Shown here one piece after another: positions 9,208 to 18,434 of a DNA stretch of 64,000 nucleotides. The position numbers and the translations under genes were made by a program. Positions within the stretch are counted from its first letter, which is position 1, and each line of letters begins with the position of its first letter. The stretch lies in assembly GCF_029892605.1 (NCBI RefSeq), contig NZ_JARXWF010000006.1, forward strand, positions 205,482 to 269,481, in the 5' to 3' direction. The DNA comes from Parabacteroides sp. PM6-13 (lineage in GTDB: Bacteria > Bacteroidota > Bacteroidia > Bacteroidales > Tannerellaceae). The notes under the pieces were generated by a model. It saw nothing but the letters and a program-made list of their open reading frames with translations. It searched no databases and had not been told where the DNA came from.

Positions 9208-11301
9208 ATGAGTCTGATCAGGAATATTATTGGTAATAAAAGCACAAATTCTTATTCACTCAGTAAAACCGTTAAAGATATTTTTCAATTATTCCTTGAT
9301 TGCGAAAAATCGGATGCGGCAAAGCAAGGATTAGCCAAGGTTCTTGAATTCTTTGATGCTGACCGTATATACATAGGATACTTCAACGAAAGCGACTCAT
9401 CCATCTCCTTCATACATGAGAGTACGGCGGAGGGAGTGGCCAACGCCACAGGCCTATTGAATCAACAATTCAACCACAAAAAGAAATATTCCGAAGAGGA
9501 ATATCCTTTGTGGATCGGGAACATAAAAAATGGTATTGACACGGTGATTTCCGATATCGATCGGATGCCCATGATATCCTTTACAGAGATACCCTTATTG
9601 ATTGAAAACAATGTCAAATCCTCTATCACCACCTCCATTCACCAGGAGGGTGTCGTCTGTGGTTTTTTGGGCATTGACTTTGTCAACAGGAAACACAAAT
9701 GGGACGAAGAGGATATTGAAAATGTACATTTCTTTGCTAACATTTTCTCCGTTGTGATTGAAAATGAATATATGCAAAAAGAAATAGAAGAAACAACCCT
9801 GGAAATATTTAAAAGTAAAACAATTTTTCAATTAGTATTCGACACCCTTCCCGTTGGTATCGAATTATACGACGCCAACGGAATCCTCCGAAAAATAAAC
9901 CCATACGGCCTACACTTATTGGGAACAAAGGAGGAAGATGTTTTAGGTGTCAACCTGTTTGAGAATCCCAATATCTCGCCCTCCTCTTTCGACAAACTAC
10001 GAAAGGGGGAACCGACCGTATTTGAAAATGATTATTTTTTCGACAAGGTAAACGAAACCGGTTATTACAAATCTGACAACTCCCGAAAAGTATTGCGCCT
10101 GATTGGGAAATGCACCCCTTTGAAAGACATGAATGGACATATCTTTGGTTACCTGGAATTGGTTCACAACGATGCCACTTATTACAAGACCAAAGAGGAG
10201 CTCAACACCAACCTCACGAAACTACGCATGGCGCTGGAAGCGCAAAATGCTTTTTTCTGGGAATATGATATCAAAAATGAGCAAATCATCATCGATGCCA
10301 ATTTGCTCAACAACCAAGAAGGAAACCCGCTGCCACGAATACGAAAAGAGGTTTTAGGCAATACGTTCATCCATTTCGAACAGATACATCCGGAAGATGT
10401 TGAATCCTTCCGAAAACATACCGACCAATTATTTCGGGGGGAAATCTCGTCCTTCGAAGAGACTTACCGGGAGGAGATCGCCGGTAAAATGTATTGGTTA
10501 TACACCTGCTTCCAGACCTACAAGTTGGATGAAGAGGGCAAACCGGAACGGATCATTTGCCTAACGACAGACATTACCGAGCAGCGGGAAAAAGACATAG
10601 AAATCATCAAAAACAAAGAGTTTAGTCGGGTCAGAAAGTCTTTCGTCTCAAACATCAGTCACGAAATACGTACGCCACTGAATGCCATTCTCGGCTTCAC
10701 CAAAATCATCACCGAATCGAAAGACTCCGGTGAGCAAGCTCGCGCTTATGGGAAGATTGTGCAACAAAACAACGAGATTCTGTTGCATATGATCGACAGC
10801 ATACTGGATTTCACGCAAATTGAGTCCGGTCCGATTATCTATGAGAAAGAGGTGATCGACCTAAAAGAGATCTGCTACGCAGCGATCAACCTGACCTCCT
10901 TTAACAAAAAAGAGCACCTGGATTTCCACTTCGACTCATCACAGCCTTCGTTATTTGTCTATGCCGACAGAAAGCATATCAAACAGGCCATCTACCATTT
11001 GTTGGACAATGCGAATAAATTCACAGAAAAAGGCTCTATCTCCTTATCATATAGTCAACAGGACGAAGGCTTCGCCAGGATTGAAGTGACAGATACCGGC
11101 ATTGGATTAACGCCGGAGGAGATCAATCAAATCTACAACCAGTTCTACAAAATCGATGACTACCAACGAGGCATCGGGCTTGGATTAAGCATCACCAAGC
11201 GATTTATCGAAGACCAAGGGGGAGAGAGCGGAGTAGATTCAGTAAAGGGCAAAGGCTCTACCTTCTGGTTTACATTGCCTATCGCTAAACCAACGGAATA
11301 G
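9208..11301 (+). CDS. soluble GAF-PAS-PAS sensor histidine kinase
   Basis: The 697-residue protein reads as a cytoplasmic histidine kinase: no signal peptide or membrane helix is visible. A GAF-like domain spans about 20-185 and PAS domains span about 205-325 and 335-465; the second ends with the PAC-like ICLTTDITEQREKDIE. HisKA follows with the phospho-acceptor His485 in NISHEIRTPLNAILGF. The ATPase domain shows the N box LLDNANKFTEKG, G1 DTGIGLTPEE and G2 GIGLGLSITKR. There is no receiver domain and no adjacent response regulator, so its partner is unknown. miaA starts five bases after its stop, suggesting cotranscription. Confidence 0.9.
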   Translation: MSLIRNIIGNKSTNSYSLSKTVKDIFQLFLDCEKSDAAKQGLAKVLEFFDADRIYIGYFNESDSSISFIHESTAEGVANATGLLNQQFNHKKKYSEEEYPLWIGNIKNGIDTVISDIDRMPMISFTEIPLLIENNVKSSITTSIHQEGVVCGFLGIDFVNRKHKWDEEDIENVHFFANIFSVVIENEYMQKEIEETTLEIFKSKTIFQLVFDTLPVGIELYDANGILRKINPYGLHLLGTKEEDVLGVNLFENPNISPSSFDKLRKGEPTVFENDYFFDKVNETGYYKSDNSRKVLRLIGKCTPLKDMNGHIFGYLELVHNDATYYKTKEELNTNLTKLRMALEAQNAFFWEYDIKNEQIIIDANLLNNQEGNPLPRIRKEVLGNTFIHFEQIHPEDVESFRKHTDQLFRGEISSFEETYREEIAGKMYWLYTCFQTYKLDEEGKPERIICLTTDITEQREKDIEIIKNKEFSRVRKSFVSNISHEIRTPLNAILGFTKIITESKDSGEQARAYGKIVQQNNEILLHMIDSILDFTQIESGPIIYEKEVIDLKEICYAAINLTSFNKKEHLDFHFDSSQPSLFVYADRKHIKQAIYHLLDNANKFTEKGSISLSYSQQDEGFARIEVTDTGIGLTPEEINQIYNQFYKIDDYQRGIGLGLSITKRFIEDQGGESGVDSVKGKGSTFWFTLPIAKPTE

Positions 11302-11306
11302 CCTCC

Positions 11307-12230
11307 ATGAAACCATATCAACTTATCACCCTATTAGGACCGACCGCATCAGGGAAAACCCCTTTTGCCGCGGCGCTTGCGGCTCATCTGGATACAGAAA
11401 TCATCAGCGCTGATTCCCGGCAGATCTATCGTTCGATGGACATCGGAACCGGAAAGGACTTGGCCGACTATGTGGTAAACGGGAAGCAGATCCCCTACCA
11501 CCTGATTGATATCCATCCGCCCGGCTACCAATACAATGTATTTGAGTATCAACATGATTTTTTCCGGGCCTTCAAAGAGATCAGCAACCGCGGGAAATTG
11601 CCCCTGCTTTGTGGTGGAACAGGTATGTATATCGAGGCGGTCCTCAACGGATATAAGCTGTTGGACGTTCCGCAAAACCCTCCCTTGCGCGAATCCCTAA
11701 AAGGCAAGTCGCTGGAAGAACTGGAGGGGATCCTCGCCTCTTACAAAGTATTGCATAACAAAACCGATGTCGATTCCGCCCAACGGGCGATCCGGGCAAT
11801 CGAAATCGAAGAGTATTACCTGACACAGGCTCCGGACACCAACGAATATAGCCCAATACATAGCCTGATTATCGGAGTACATATCGATCGGGAACTCCGA
11901 CGTGAGAAAATAACCCGTCGGCTTCATGCTCGCTTAGAGGAGGGCATGATCGAAGAGGTAAAAAGTATCCTGGAGACAGGCGTAAAGCCGGAGGAGCTGA
12001 TTTATTATGGTTTGGAATACAAATACCTCACACAGTATCTCATCGGCGAGCTCACATACGAGGAGATGGTCAGCCAATTAGAAATAGCCATCCATCAGTT
12101 TGCCAAACGGCAGATGACCTGGTTCCGAGGCATGGAACGCCGGGGGCATACAATCCATTGGATAGACGCCACCCTTCCGATGGAAGAGAAAATAGAAATG
12201 ACAATCAAACTATTAAATAACAACAATTGA
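11307..12230 (+). CDS. miaA: tRNA dimethylallyltransferase
   Basis: MiaA transfers a dimethylallyl group to N6 of adenosine 37 in tRNAs reading UNN codons. The 307-residue protein has the P-loop GPTASGKT at about 11-18, then ISADSRQIYRSMDIGTGK, which in this family contains the catalytic Asp, and LCGGTGMYIEAVLNGY. The C-terminal QFAKRQMTWFRG is typical. Bacteroidetes often carry two MiaA paralogues, and I cannot say which one this is. Its 3' end abuts kdsA, implying an operon with the kinase upstream. Confidence 0.93.
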   Translation: MKPYQLITLLGPTASGKTPFAAALAAHLDTEIISADSRQIYRSMDIGTGKDLADYVVNGKQIPYHLIDIHPPGYQYNVFEYQHDFFRAFKEISNRGKLPLLCGGTGMYIEAVLNGYKLLDVPQNPPLRESLKGKSLEELEGILASYKVLHNKTDVDSAQRAIRAIEIEEYYLTQAPDTNEYSPIHSLIIGVHIDRELRREKITRRLHARLEEGMIEEVKSILETGVKPEELIYYGLEYKYLTQYLIGELTYEEMVSQLEIAIHQFAKRQMTWFRGMERRGHTIHWIDATLPMEEKIEMTIKLLNNNN

Positions 12231-12232
12231 TC

Positions 12233-13033
12233 ATGATAACAACAGACAACTTCAAAAGCGACAACTTCTTCTTGATGGCCGGCCCATGTGTGATCGAAGG
12301 CGAAGAGATGGCTTTGCGGATAGCGGAAAAGATCCTTCATATCACGGAAAAACTTTCCATTCCCTATATATTCAAAGGCTCTTACCGCAAGGCTAACCGC
12401 TCGCGCATCGATTCCTTCACCGGCATTGGCGATGAGAAAGCGCTTAAGATCTTGCGAAAGGTGCATGAAACGTTTGGCATACCCACCGTAACCGACATTC
12501 ATGAAAACCAGGAAGCCGCTATGGCTGCCGAGTATGTCGACGTATTGCAAATACCAGCCTTCCTCTGTCGTCAGACCGATCTATTGATTGCCGCGGCTAA
12601 GACAGGCAAAATTGTCAATATCAAAAAGGGACAATTCCTCTCCCCCGCCGCTATGGAGTTTGCCGCGCAGAAGGTAGTCGACGCCGGAAACAAGAACGTG
12701 ATGATCACCGAACGCGGAACCACCTTCGGATATACCGACCTGGTGGTCGATTACCGGGGCATTCCTCAGATGCGACAGTTTGGTTTTCCGGTGGTGATGG
12801 ACGTAACCCATTCGCTTCAACAGCCCAACCAGACCAGCGGTGTCACCGGAGGCCTGCCTGCCCTGATCGAAACCGTGGCCAAAGCAGCCATCGCCGTAGG
12901 TGCCGACGGCCTCTTTATCGAGACACATCCCGATCCGGCAGTAGCCAAGTCGGATGGTGCCAATATGTTGAAGTTGGATCTTCTGGAAGATTTACTCGTC
13001 AAATTAGTCCGCATCCGGGAAGCGATCCGATAA
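12233..13033 (+). CDS. kdsA: 3-deoxy-8-phosphooctulonate synthase
   Basis: KdsA condenses phosphoenolpyruvate with arabinose 5-phosphate to make Kdo-8-phosphate for the lipopolysaccharide core. The 266-residue protein carries KGSYRKANRSR, IPAFLCRQTDLLIAAAKTG, KKGQFLSP, ERGTTFGYTDLVVDYRG, DVTHSLQQPN and ETHPDPAVAKSDGANML. The Cys in AGPCVIEG matches the metal-binding Cys of the metal-dependent class (as in Aquifex); E. coli KdsA has Asn there. The start is taken at ATG 12233; a TTG at 12227 overlaps the miaA stop. The next gene converges with a 2-base gap. Confidence 0.96.
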   Translation: MITTDNFKSDNFFLMAGPCVIEGEEMALRIAEKILHITEKLSIPYIFKGSYRKANRSRIDSFTGIGDEKALKILRKVHETFGIPTVTDIHENQEAAMAAEYVDVLQIPAFLCRQTDLLIAAAKTGKIVNIKKGQFLSPAAMEFAAQKVVDAGNKNVMITERGTTFGYTDLVVDYRGIPQMRQFGFPVVMDVTHSLQQPNQTSGVTGGLPALIETVAKAAIAVGADGLFIETHPDPAVAKSDGANMLKLDLLEDLLVKLVRIREAIR

Positions 13034-13035
13034 AT

Positions 13036-13965
13036 TTACTTCTGGGAAAACAACCTCCCCTGCCGGGTATTCCGCTCTTCCAAGCGGCGGTTTACCTTGG
13101 CGGTAAACTGATAATTCTTCCACCCCCAGTCGGGAGCAATCAACAGTTCCTTCGGCGATTGGGAAACAAACCGTTCCACCACAAAGGAAGGGTTCAGGCG
13201 TTCTATAAAATCGATCACCAATTCCACATATTCCTCTGCGCTGTAAAGATGAAATCGTTCGGGATACTCCATGTATTCCCGTCCCATACGCGTCTGACGG
13301 ATCAGTTGTAATTGATGCAGTTTAATGGTCGTCAGTGGCAGTGCCGACAGGCTATCCGCATGATGTAAGATCTCTTCACGCGCCTCACCGGGCAATCCCA
13401 GGATCAGGTGCGCCCCGGTATAAATGCCTCGGCCGGCTGTTCGCCGTATGCCCTCTTCCGACTCTTCCCAAGTATGCCCCCGGTTAATCCGTTCGAGCGT
13501 GCGATCCAATGTCGATTCCACTCCATACTCCACCATCACAAACGTCTGTTTCGACAGCTCTGCCAGATAATCCAATAGTTCATCGGGCATACAATCCGGT
13601 CGTGTCCCGATAATCAGCCCCACCACATCCGGGAAGGCCAACGCCTCCTCATACTTCCTTTTTAGCGATTCCAGTTCATCGTACGTATTGGTATACGCTT
13701 GAAAGTAGGCCAGGTATTTCATCTCCGGGTATTTGCGCGAGAAGAAAGAAATGCCTTCAGCCAACTGCTCTCGAACTGATTTCTCCGTATGGCAATAGTC
13801 CGGGCTAAAGGTCTGGTTGTTACAATAAGTACATCCCCCTACCCCCTTCGTGCCATCCCGGTTCGGACAGGTAAAGCCTGCATTCACAGATATCTTCTGC
13901 ACCTTAAAAGGAAAGACCTCCCGCAGGAAGTCTCCAAAATCTCTATATCGCTTCTCTTCGTTCAT
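13036..13965 (-). CDS. TIGR01212-family radical SAM protein (YhcC-like)
   Basis: The protein is a radical SAM enzyme of the YhcC type. The cluster-binding cysteines lie in CPNRDGTKGVGGCTYC, the CX11CX2C spacing used by this family instead of the usual CX3CX2C. Downstream are YFQAYTNTY, IGTRPDCMPDELLDYL and HLILGLPGEAREEIL, also typical. The substrate is not established. I place the start at ATG 13965 (MNEEKRYRDFGDF, 309 residues), which fits homologues I recall. ATGs at 13992 and 14016 lie in or upstream of a -7-like box (TATATTTA, 14004-13997). It is convergent with kdsA. Confidence 0.88.
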   Translation of the reverse strand: MNEEKRYRDFGDFLREVFPFKVQKISVNAGFTCPNRDGTKGVGGCTYCNNQTFSPDYCHTEKSVREQLAEGISFFSRKYPEMKYLAYFQAYTNTYDELESLKRKYEEALAFPDVVGLIIGTRPDCMPDELLDYLAELSKQTFVMVEYGVESTLDRTLERINRGHTWEESEEGIRRTAGRGIYTGAHLILGLPGEAREEILHHADSLSALPLTTIKLHQLQLIRQTRMGREYMEYPERFHLYSAEEYVELVIDFIERLNPSFVVERFVSQSPKELLIAPDWGWKNYQFTAKVNRRLEERNTRQGRLFSQK

Positions 13966-14043
13966 CTCTGTCACTGTCTTCTGAGTGTTCATGGTGTAAA
14001 TATATGCATAATCCACCGATATAGGATAGTCAATCTGCCACGA

Positions 14044-16440
14044 TCAATGATTTGTCCCTTCAAACAAATCATGCCCTTCGCGTGCCTGCACGGTTTTAGC
14101 CCGGTAGTTATTAAAGGTGTAAGAGAGCGTCAACGAAATCAGCGGATAATTGGGACGAATCCGGGTAATCGACTGCAAGTTTGAGGTGGAGATATTGCTT
14201 ACATAACGAGCCGAGTTGAACACGTCACGAAAAGAAAGCGTCGCAGCCAACCGCCGATTGAACAACTGTTGGCGCACCGCCAGATTGACATACCAGAAAG
14301 CATCGGTCTGCCCCTGCGTAGTGACCGACGGCCCTACAAAGTTGCCATCTAATTGGATTCGGGTATATCGTCCGGCATCGAAACCATTGTTAAGCGCCAC
14401 CTCATAATTGGTACTCTTCTCATCCATGCCCAACTTCTGGAGTTTGTTTTTCACCTTATAATGATACACGCTTCCGTTCACATGGGCGCTCCACCAACGC
14501 GTCGCCTGCATTTGCAGAGTCAATTCCACTCCGGTCGCATAGTCGCTGCCCACATTCGCCATGGAGTCGAGGGTCACTCCTGCTTCGAAAGGCACCCGCA
14601 ATCGTTCGATCTTGTCTTTCCTTGTGCGATGAAAGGCAGAGGCCGACAGAGTGTGTTGCCCGACGTTCTTTTTATAATTCAGTTCAAAAGAATGGATGTA
14701 TTCGGCACGGATGTCGGGATTCCCAATCTCTGCCGAATAATAGTCGCGATAGGTAATATAAGGTTCCATAAAGAACAACTCCGGCCGAGTGATCCGTCGG
14801 GAATAGGATGCCATCAGTTGATGTTCGTTAGGAAAATGGTAACCAACATGAGCAGAGGGGAAGAAATCCCAATGGTTGTAAGTACGATCGGCGCCCTCAA
14901 TGGAACTGCGCAACACCCGATGGGTATGTTCAGCCCGCAAACCTACCTGAAATTCAAAAGACTTGAAACCTTCCGCCCAAAGAGCATAGAGCGAATTGAT
15001 GCCGTGCATAAAATAAAAAGTATTGTAGATATCATCCCGCCAGTAGAATTCCTGCTTTTCCGGACTCCAGTATTCCATACTGTAATCGCCATCTTCCAGG
15101 TAAGAGAAGTATTGATAACCAAGCTCTACTTTGCCTGTTTCATTGTAGGGATACATATAGTCCACGTTGGCACGGGTAGTCCAGCGATGTTCGTCTTCGT
15201 AGGCGCGATGCCCCTGCTGGCGGATGTTATTTCTGTCGAACAGATCGCTTTCGAAATACTCCATCGCGTCGCCTCCGTATTTGGCGTAAAAGCGAGCCGT
15301 CAGTTGATGTCCCCGGTTATTAAACTGATGATCAACGCCTACGCTTCCTTGAAAATAAGTTTCATGGATATTATAATAGTCGCGACTGAAGTAGTCGCCC
15401 TTCGCCTCAACAACCTGATCAATCTTTCGTTCTTCCGTGTAGTCCAGATCACCGTCGCGCGTTCTTCCACCGTATCCTCCTTCGAAATCCATATCGAAAG
15501 TGGTACGAGGCAGGCTGTATTGCCAGCCCGCTTTCAGGGCGTAATTGAAATTATTACTTTCGCGCGGCCCGTTGGAATGGGAGATCGTCGAAGCATTATC
15601 CACGAGGGTCGTCTTTTGTTGATTGAAATCACTCTTTCGTAAGCGTTCCGCATAGTTTCCACCGACAAACCAACGCGAAGCTTTGTTTTGTTTGGTTAAT
15701 AAAAAGTCTGCTCCGCGCGAAAGCACGGTGCTTCCCGTTAAGTTGACCATGCCGCTTAATCCCTGCTGTCGGTCTTTCTTCGTAATGATATTGATCATGC
15801 CCACATCGCCACCGCTGTCATGGCGGGCAGAGGGAGTGGTGATGATCTCAATGTTTTCGATATGCCCCGAAGGAATCTGTTCCAAGGCTTGCGAACCACT
15901 GAAGACACTGGGCTTGCCATCCACATAAACAGCAAAACCGCTACTTCCGCGGAATGTCACCTCCCCTTCGGCATCCACCCGTATCGAATGCGTATGCTCC
16001 AAAATATCGACTGCCGATCCGCCACTGGCAAACATATTCGCTGAGGCATCGATCACCCGTTTGTCCAGTTTGTATATAATTTGTCGCCTGTTGGCTACTA
16101 CCTCTACCTCAGCTAATCCTATTTCAAGGGATTGCAACGCCACCACACCAACGTCCAATATCATTCCTTCTTTCACTGTTTGCGGTTGGGCATACAGGTC
16201 ATACCCCATCATCCGTACCATCAACACATACTCACCCGCCGACAGCGAAGCAAACCGAAAAGAGCCATCTTCGGCAGTCATCACGTCGCTCACCACCTGC
16301 TCGCCCGAGTAGAGGATGACATGAGCCAACTCGATGGCGCTTTGCGTAGAAGCATCAACCACCTTTCCTTCGATACCAGACATTGCAAAAAGAGAAACCG
16401 GCATACACCATGCCAATAAGAGAAAGAAATAGTTTTTCAT
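14044..16440 (-). CDS. TonB-dependent outer-membrane beta-barrel receptor
   Basis: The 798-residue protein has a signal peptide (MKNYFFLLLAWCMPVSLFA), a carboxypeptidase-regulatory-like domain (about 20-105), a plug-like domain (about 115-220, with VDGKPSVFSGSQALEQIPSG and IITTPSARHDSGG), and a long C-terminal beta-barrel ending FNNYRAKTVQAREGHDLFEG. It belongs to the CarboxypepD_reg/OMP_b-brl_3 receptors rather than to SusC, and no SusD is adjacent. The ligand is unknown. The start at ATG 16440 is supported by a -7 box TATCTTTG 22 bases upstream, which excludes the longer frame from 16533. It is probably monocistronic. Confidence 0.88.
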   Translation of the reverse strand: MKNYFFLLLAWCMPVSLFAMSGIEGKVVDASTQSAIELAHVILYSGEQVVSDVMTAEDGSFRFASLSAGEYVLMVRMMGYDLYAQPQTVKEGMILDVGVVALQSLEIGLAEVEVVANRRQIIYKLDKRVIDASANMFASGGSAVDILEHTHSIRVDAEGEVTFRGSSGFAVYVDGKPSVFSGSQALEQIPSGHIENIEIITTPSARHDSGGDVGMINIITKKDRQQGLSGMVNLTGSTVLSRGADFLLTKQNKASRWFVGGNYAERLRKSDFNQQKTTLVDNASTISHSNGPRESNNFNYALKAGWQYSLPRTTFDMDFEGGYGGRTRDGDLDYTEERKIDQVVEAKGDYFSRDYYNIHETYFQGSVGVDHQFNNRGHQLTARFYAKYGGDAMEYFESDLFDRNNIRQQGHRAYEDEHRWTTRANVDYMYPYNETGKVELGYQYFSYLEDGDYSMEYWSPEKQEFYWRDDIYNTFYFMHGINSLYALWAEGFKSFEFQVGLRAEHTHRVLRSSIEGADRTYNHWDFFPSAHVGYHFPNEHQLMASYSRRITRPELFFMEPYITYRDYYSAEIGNPDIRAEYIHSFELNYKKNVGQHTLSASAFHRTRKDKIERLRVPFEAGVTLDSMANVGSDYATGVELTLQMQATRWWSAHVNGSVYHYKVKNKLQKLGMDEKSTNYEVALNNGFDAGRYTRIQLDGNFVGPSVTTQGQTDAFWYVNLAVRQQLFNRRLAATLSFRDVFNSARYVSNISTSNLQSITRIRPNYPLISLTLSYTFNNYRAKTVQAREGHDLFEGTNH

Positions 16441-16461
16441 ATCCGTATTACTAATATCGGG

Positions 16462-16469
16462 CAAAGATA
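16462..16469 (-). promoter_or_regulatory. -7 box for the lone TonB-dependent receptor
   Basis: On the minus strand TATCTTTG matches TAnnTTTG. Transcription would start near 16456, leaving a leader of about 15 nt before ATG 16440. Confidence 0.6.
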
Positions 16470-16548
16470 CAGTTTGATCATGTAAATTCATAGAGCTATT
16501 TTTTATTGCTGTGGAAGGAATTCCTATCAACAAATCCGTATCTGATTT

Positions 16549-16581
16549 AAAAAGGGAAGACTGATCTATATCAGTCTTCCC
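16549..16581 (-). terminator. terminator of the tandem SusC/SusD operon
   Basis: A perfect 12-bp stem (GGGAAGACTGAT 16554-16565 with ATCAGTCTTCCC 16570-16581) has a 4-nt loop. It runs into TTTTT on the minus strand, 39 bases after the last SusD stop. Confidence 0.88.
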
Positions 16582-16619
16582 ACAACCTAAACATCTGTCA
16601 CAACTGTTATCTGCAAAAT

Positions 16620-18425
16620 TTAATTGCTACTTCCAGATGTTCCAATTTCCCATCCCGGATTTTGCCCAAGGTTTGGCAAGCGTTTCGTTTCATTATCCGG
16701 TATAGGCAAGTAATAGTTTTTAGGGCTATTAAACGTACGAAGCGGATGAGACTCTGCAGGTCCATAGGTATATTCAGGATCGTCGGCATCACCCGTTATT
16801 CTGACACCATACAGATTATATATTTGTTTGTAACGCGGCAGGTTTTTCTCACTGGCAGGCGTAACCCCTTCGAACAACATCCAGCGACGTTCGTCGAAGA
16901 ATCGGTGATCTTCGAAAGAGAGTTCGATGCGGCGTTCGTTTCGTATACGCTCACGCAGCTGCTCTTTACTCATTCCTTTATAGGCCGGCATCCCTACACG
17001 CGCTCTGATCTGATTCACAAACTGGTATGCCTGATCGGGTCCGTAAGCCTCATTATAGGCTTCGGCAGCATTCAGTAAGATCTCCCCATAACGGAAAATA
17101 GGCCATGCATGCGCAGGTACGGTCGGTATTTTAAAAGAAATATTGTTCAAGAATTTCTTACAATAATATCCGGTCAATGTTCCTCCATGCAACGAAGCAT
17201 AATCAGGGCCTAAAGAATAGCGAATATCTACCGGACGACTTTCTTCCTGTTCCACATCACCCCAAATGGAGTTATGGTGCAACACGGTTTGTTCCAGACG
17301 CGGGTCACGGTTTACATACGGGTTGTTTTCGTCATAATCGGGATCCTGATCGATAGGCAATCCTTTTGTCGTCTCATAGCAATCGACAAAATTCTGCGTC
17401 GGGTTTGTACGACCTACGGCATTCAATTGTCCCCCAAAGCCACAAGGTGCCATGTGGGATTCAATGGTGTTTGTCCGCCAGACAGAGCGACAAAGAATGA
17501 ATTCATCATTGTACACCGGGTTGGTCACAAAACATTCGTAATAGTCGTTGTTTACCTTTCCTGTACTATACAGTTTATACGGCTTGCTTTGAGAAGCATT
17601 CTTGGTGATAAAAGCGTTTGCAGCTTCTGCAGCCTCTTTCCATAAGTTAACATCCTCTGATCGGTTATTCAATTTGGAAGCACGGTAAAGCAATGCTCTT
17701 GACTTCAGAGCATAGACAGCAGCGCCATTGACACGTCCCCAGTTCTCTGTCTCATTGCTGTAACGGAAAGGAAGCAGATCTTTCACCTTGTCACACTCCT
17801 CCGCTATCCACTTCAGCGCCTCAGCAGCATTCGTGCGCGACATCTGCATGGCTTCCGGATTAGCCAGGTCAAAGACGATTGGAACGCCTTCTTCATCCTC
17901 TGCAATAATAGGGATATCTCCAAACCAGCACAATAAATCGAAATGATAGATAGCACGCAAGAAACGGGCTTCCGCACAATAACGGTCATACAGACGGTTG
18001 TCGTCGCCGGCAATTTCCCTGTTCCCAACCACAGAGGCTTTCGCATTCTTTAAAAACTGATTGCATTTACGAATGGCAGAGGTGTTCCTGGACCAAGGGG
18101 TCAACAGGGTATGATCCACAGCCGTGTAGGCATCTTCCAACACTTTATTGAAGTAAATCACATTCCACCAGGCCATACAATTGTCGGTCATCCCGTCACG
18201 GAAAGAGCTTCTGTATTGCGTATCGCCAAACCCTTCGAATCCATCCGGCAGACTTGTATAGATATTGGCCAGAAAGCCTCTCGTCAAATCCGGATTGTTG
18301 AACGTTTGCGTCTCAGACAATGAGGCATCATATTCTTTGTCAAGATAGTCATCACAAGAGATAACCGTGCCTGCAAAAAACACTATAACGATATATGTTA
18401 GTATCTTTTTCATAATCTTATTCAT
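16620..18425 (-). CDS. SusD-like outer-membrane lipoprotein (pair 2)
   Basis: SusD-like proteins sit on the cell surface and help their SusC partner capture glycans. The 601-residue product has a lipoprotein signal with lipobox ending VISC followed by DDYLD, a surface-export-like acidic pair. Typical RagB/SusD signatures follow: YCAEARFLRAIYHFDLLCWF, PIFRYGEILLNAAEAYNEAY and IRNERRIELSFEDHRFFDERRW. A second ATG at 18413 (MKKILTYIV) is an equally plausible start. It lies 9 bases after its SusC and is the last gene of the operon, before a terminator. Confidence 0.94.
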   Translation of the reverse strand: MNKIMKKILTYIVIVFFAGTVISCDDYLDKEYDASLSETQTFNNPDLTRGFLANIYTSLPDGFEGFGDTQYRSSFRDGMTDNCMAWWNVIYFNKVLEDAYTAVDHTLLTPWSRNTSAIRKCNQFLKNAKASVVGNREIAGDDNRLYDRYCAEARFLRAIYHFDLLCWFGDIPIIAEDEEGVPIVFDLANPEAMQMSRTNAAEALKWIAEECDKVKDLLPFRYSNETENWGRVNGAAVYALKSRALLYRASKLNNRSEDVNLWKEAAEAANAFITKNASQSKPYKLYSTGKVNNDYYECFVTNPVYNDEFILCRSVWRTNTIESHMAPCGFGGQLNAVGRTNPTQNFVDCYETTKGLPIDQDPDYDENNPYVNRDPRLEQTVLHHNSIWGDVEQEESRPVDIRYSLGPDYASLHGGTLTGYYCKKFLNNISFKIPTVPAHAWPIFRYGEILLNAAEAYNEAYGPDQAYQFVNQIRARVGMPAYKGMSKEQLRERIRNERRIELSFEDHRFFDERRWMLFEGVTPASEKNLPRYKQIYNLYGVRITGDADDPEYTYGPAESHPLRTFNSPKNYYLPIPDNETKRLPNLGQNPGWEIGTSGSSN

Positions 18426-18434
18426 TTGTCATAA

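Noticed and set aside
14353..15642. A 429-codon open frame on the plus strand
   Set aside because: It lies wholly antisense to the TonB-dependent receptor gene, has no recognisable domain and an atypical composition. The opposite strand has a clear family match.
16441..16533. A longer N-terminus for the lone TonB-dependent receptor
   Set aside because: The segment contains the -7 box (16469-16462), so it would be upstream of the transcript start. The signal peptide begins at 16440.
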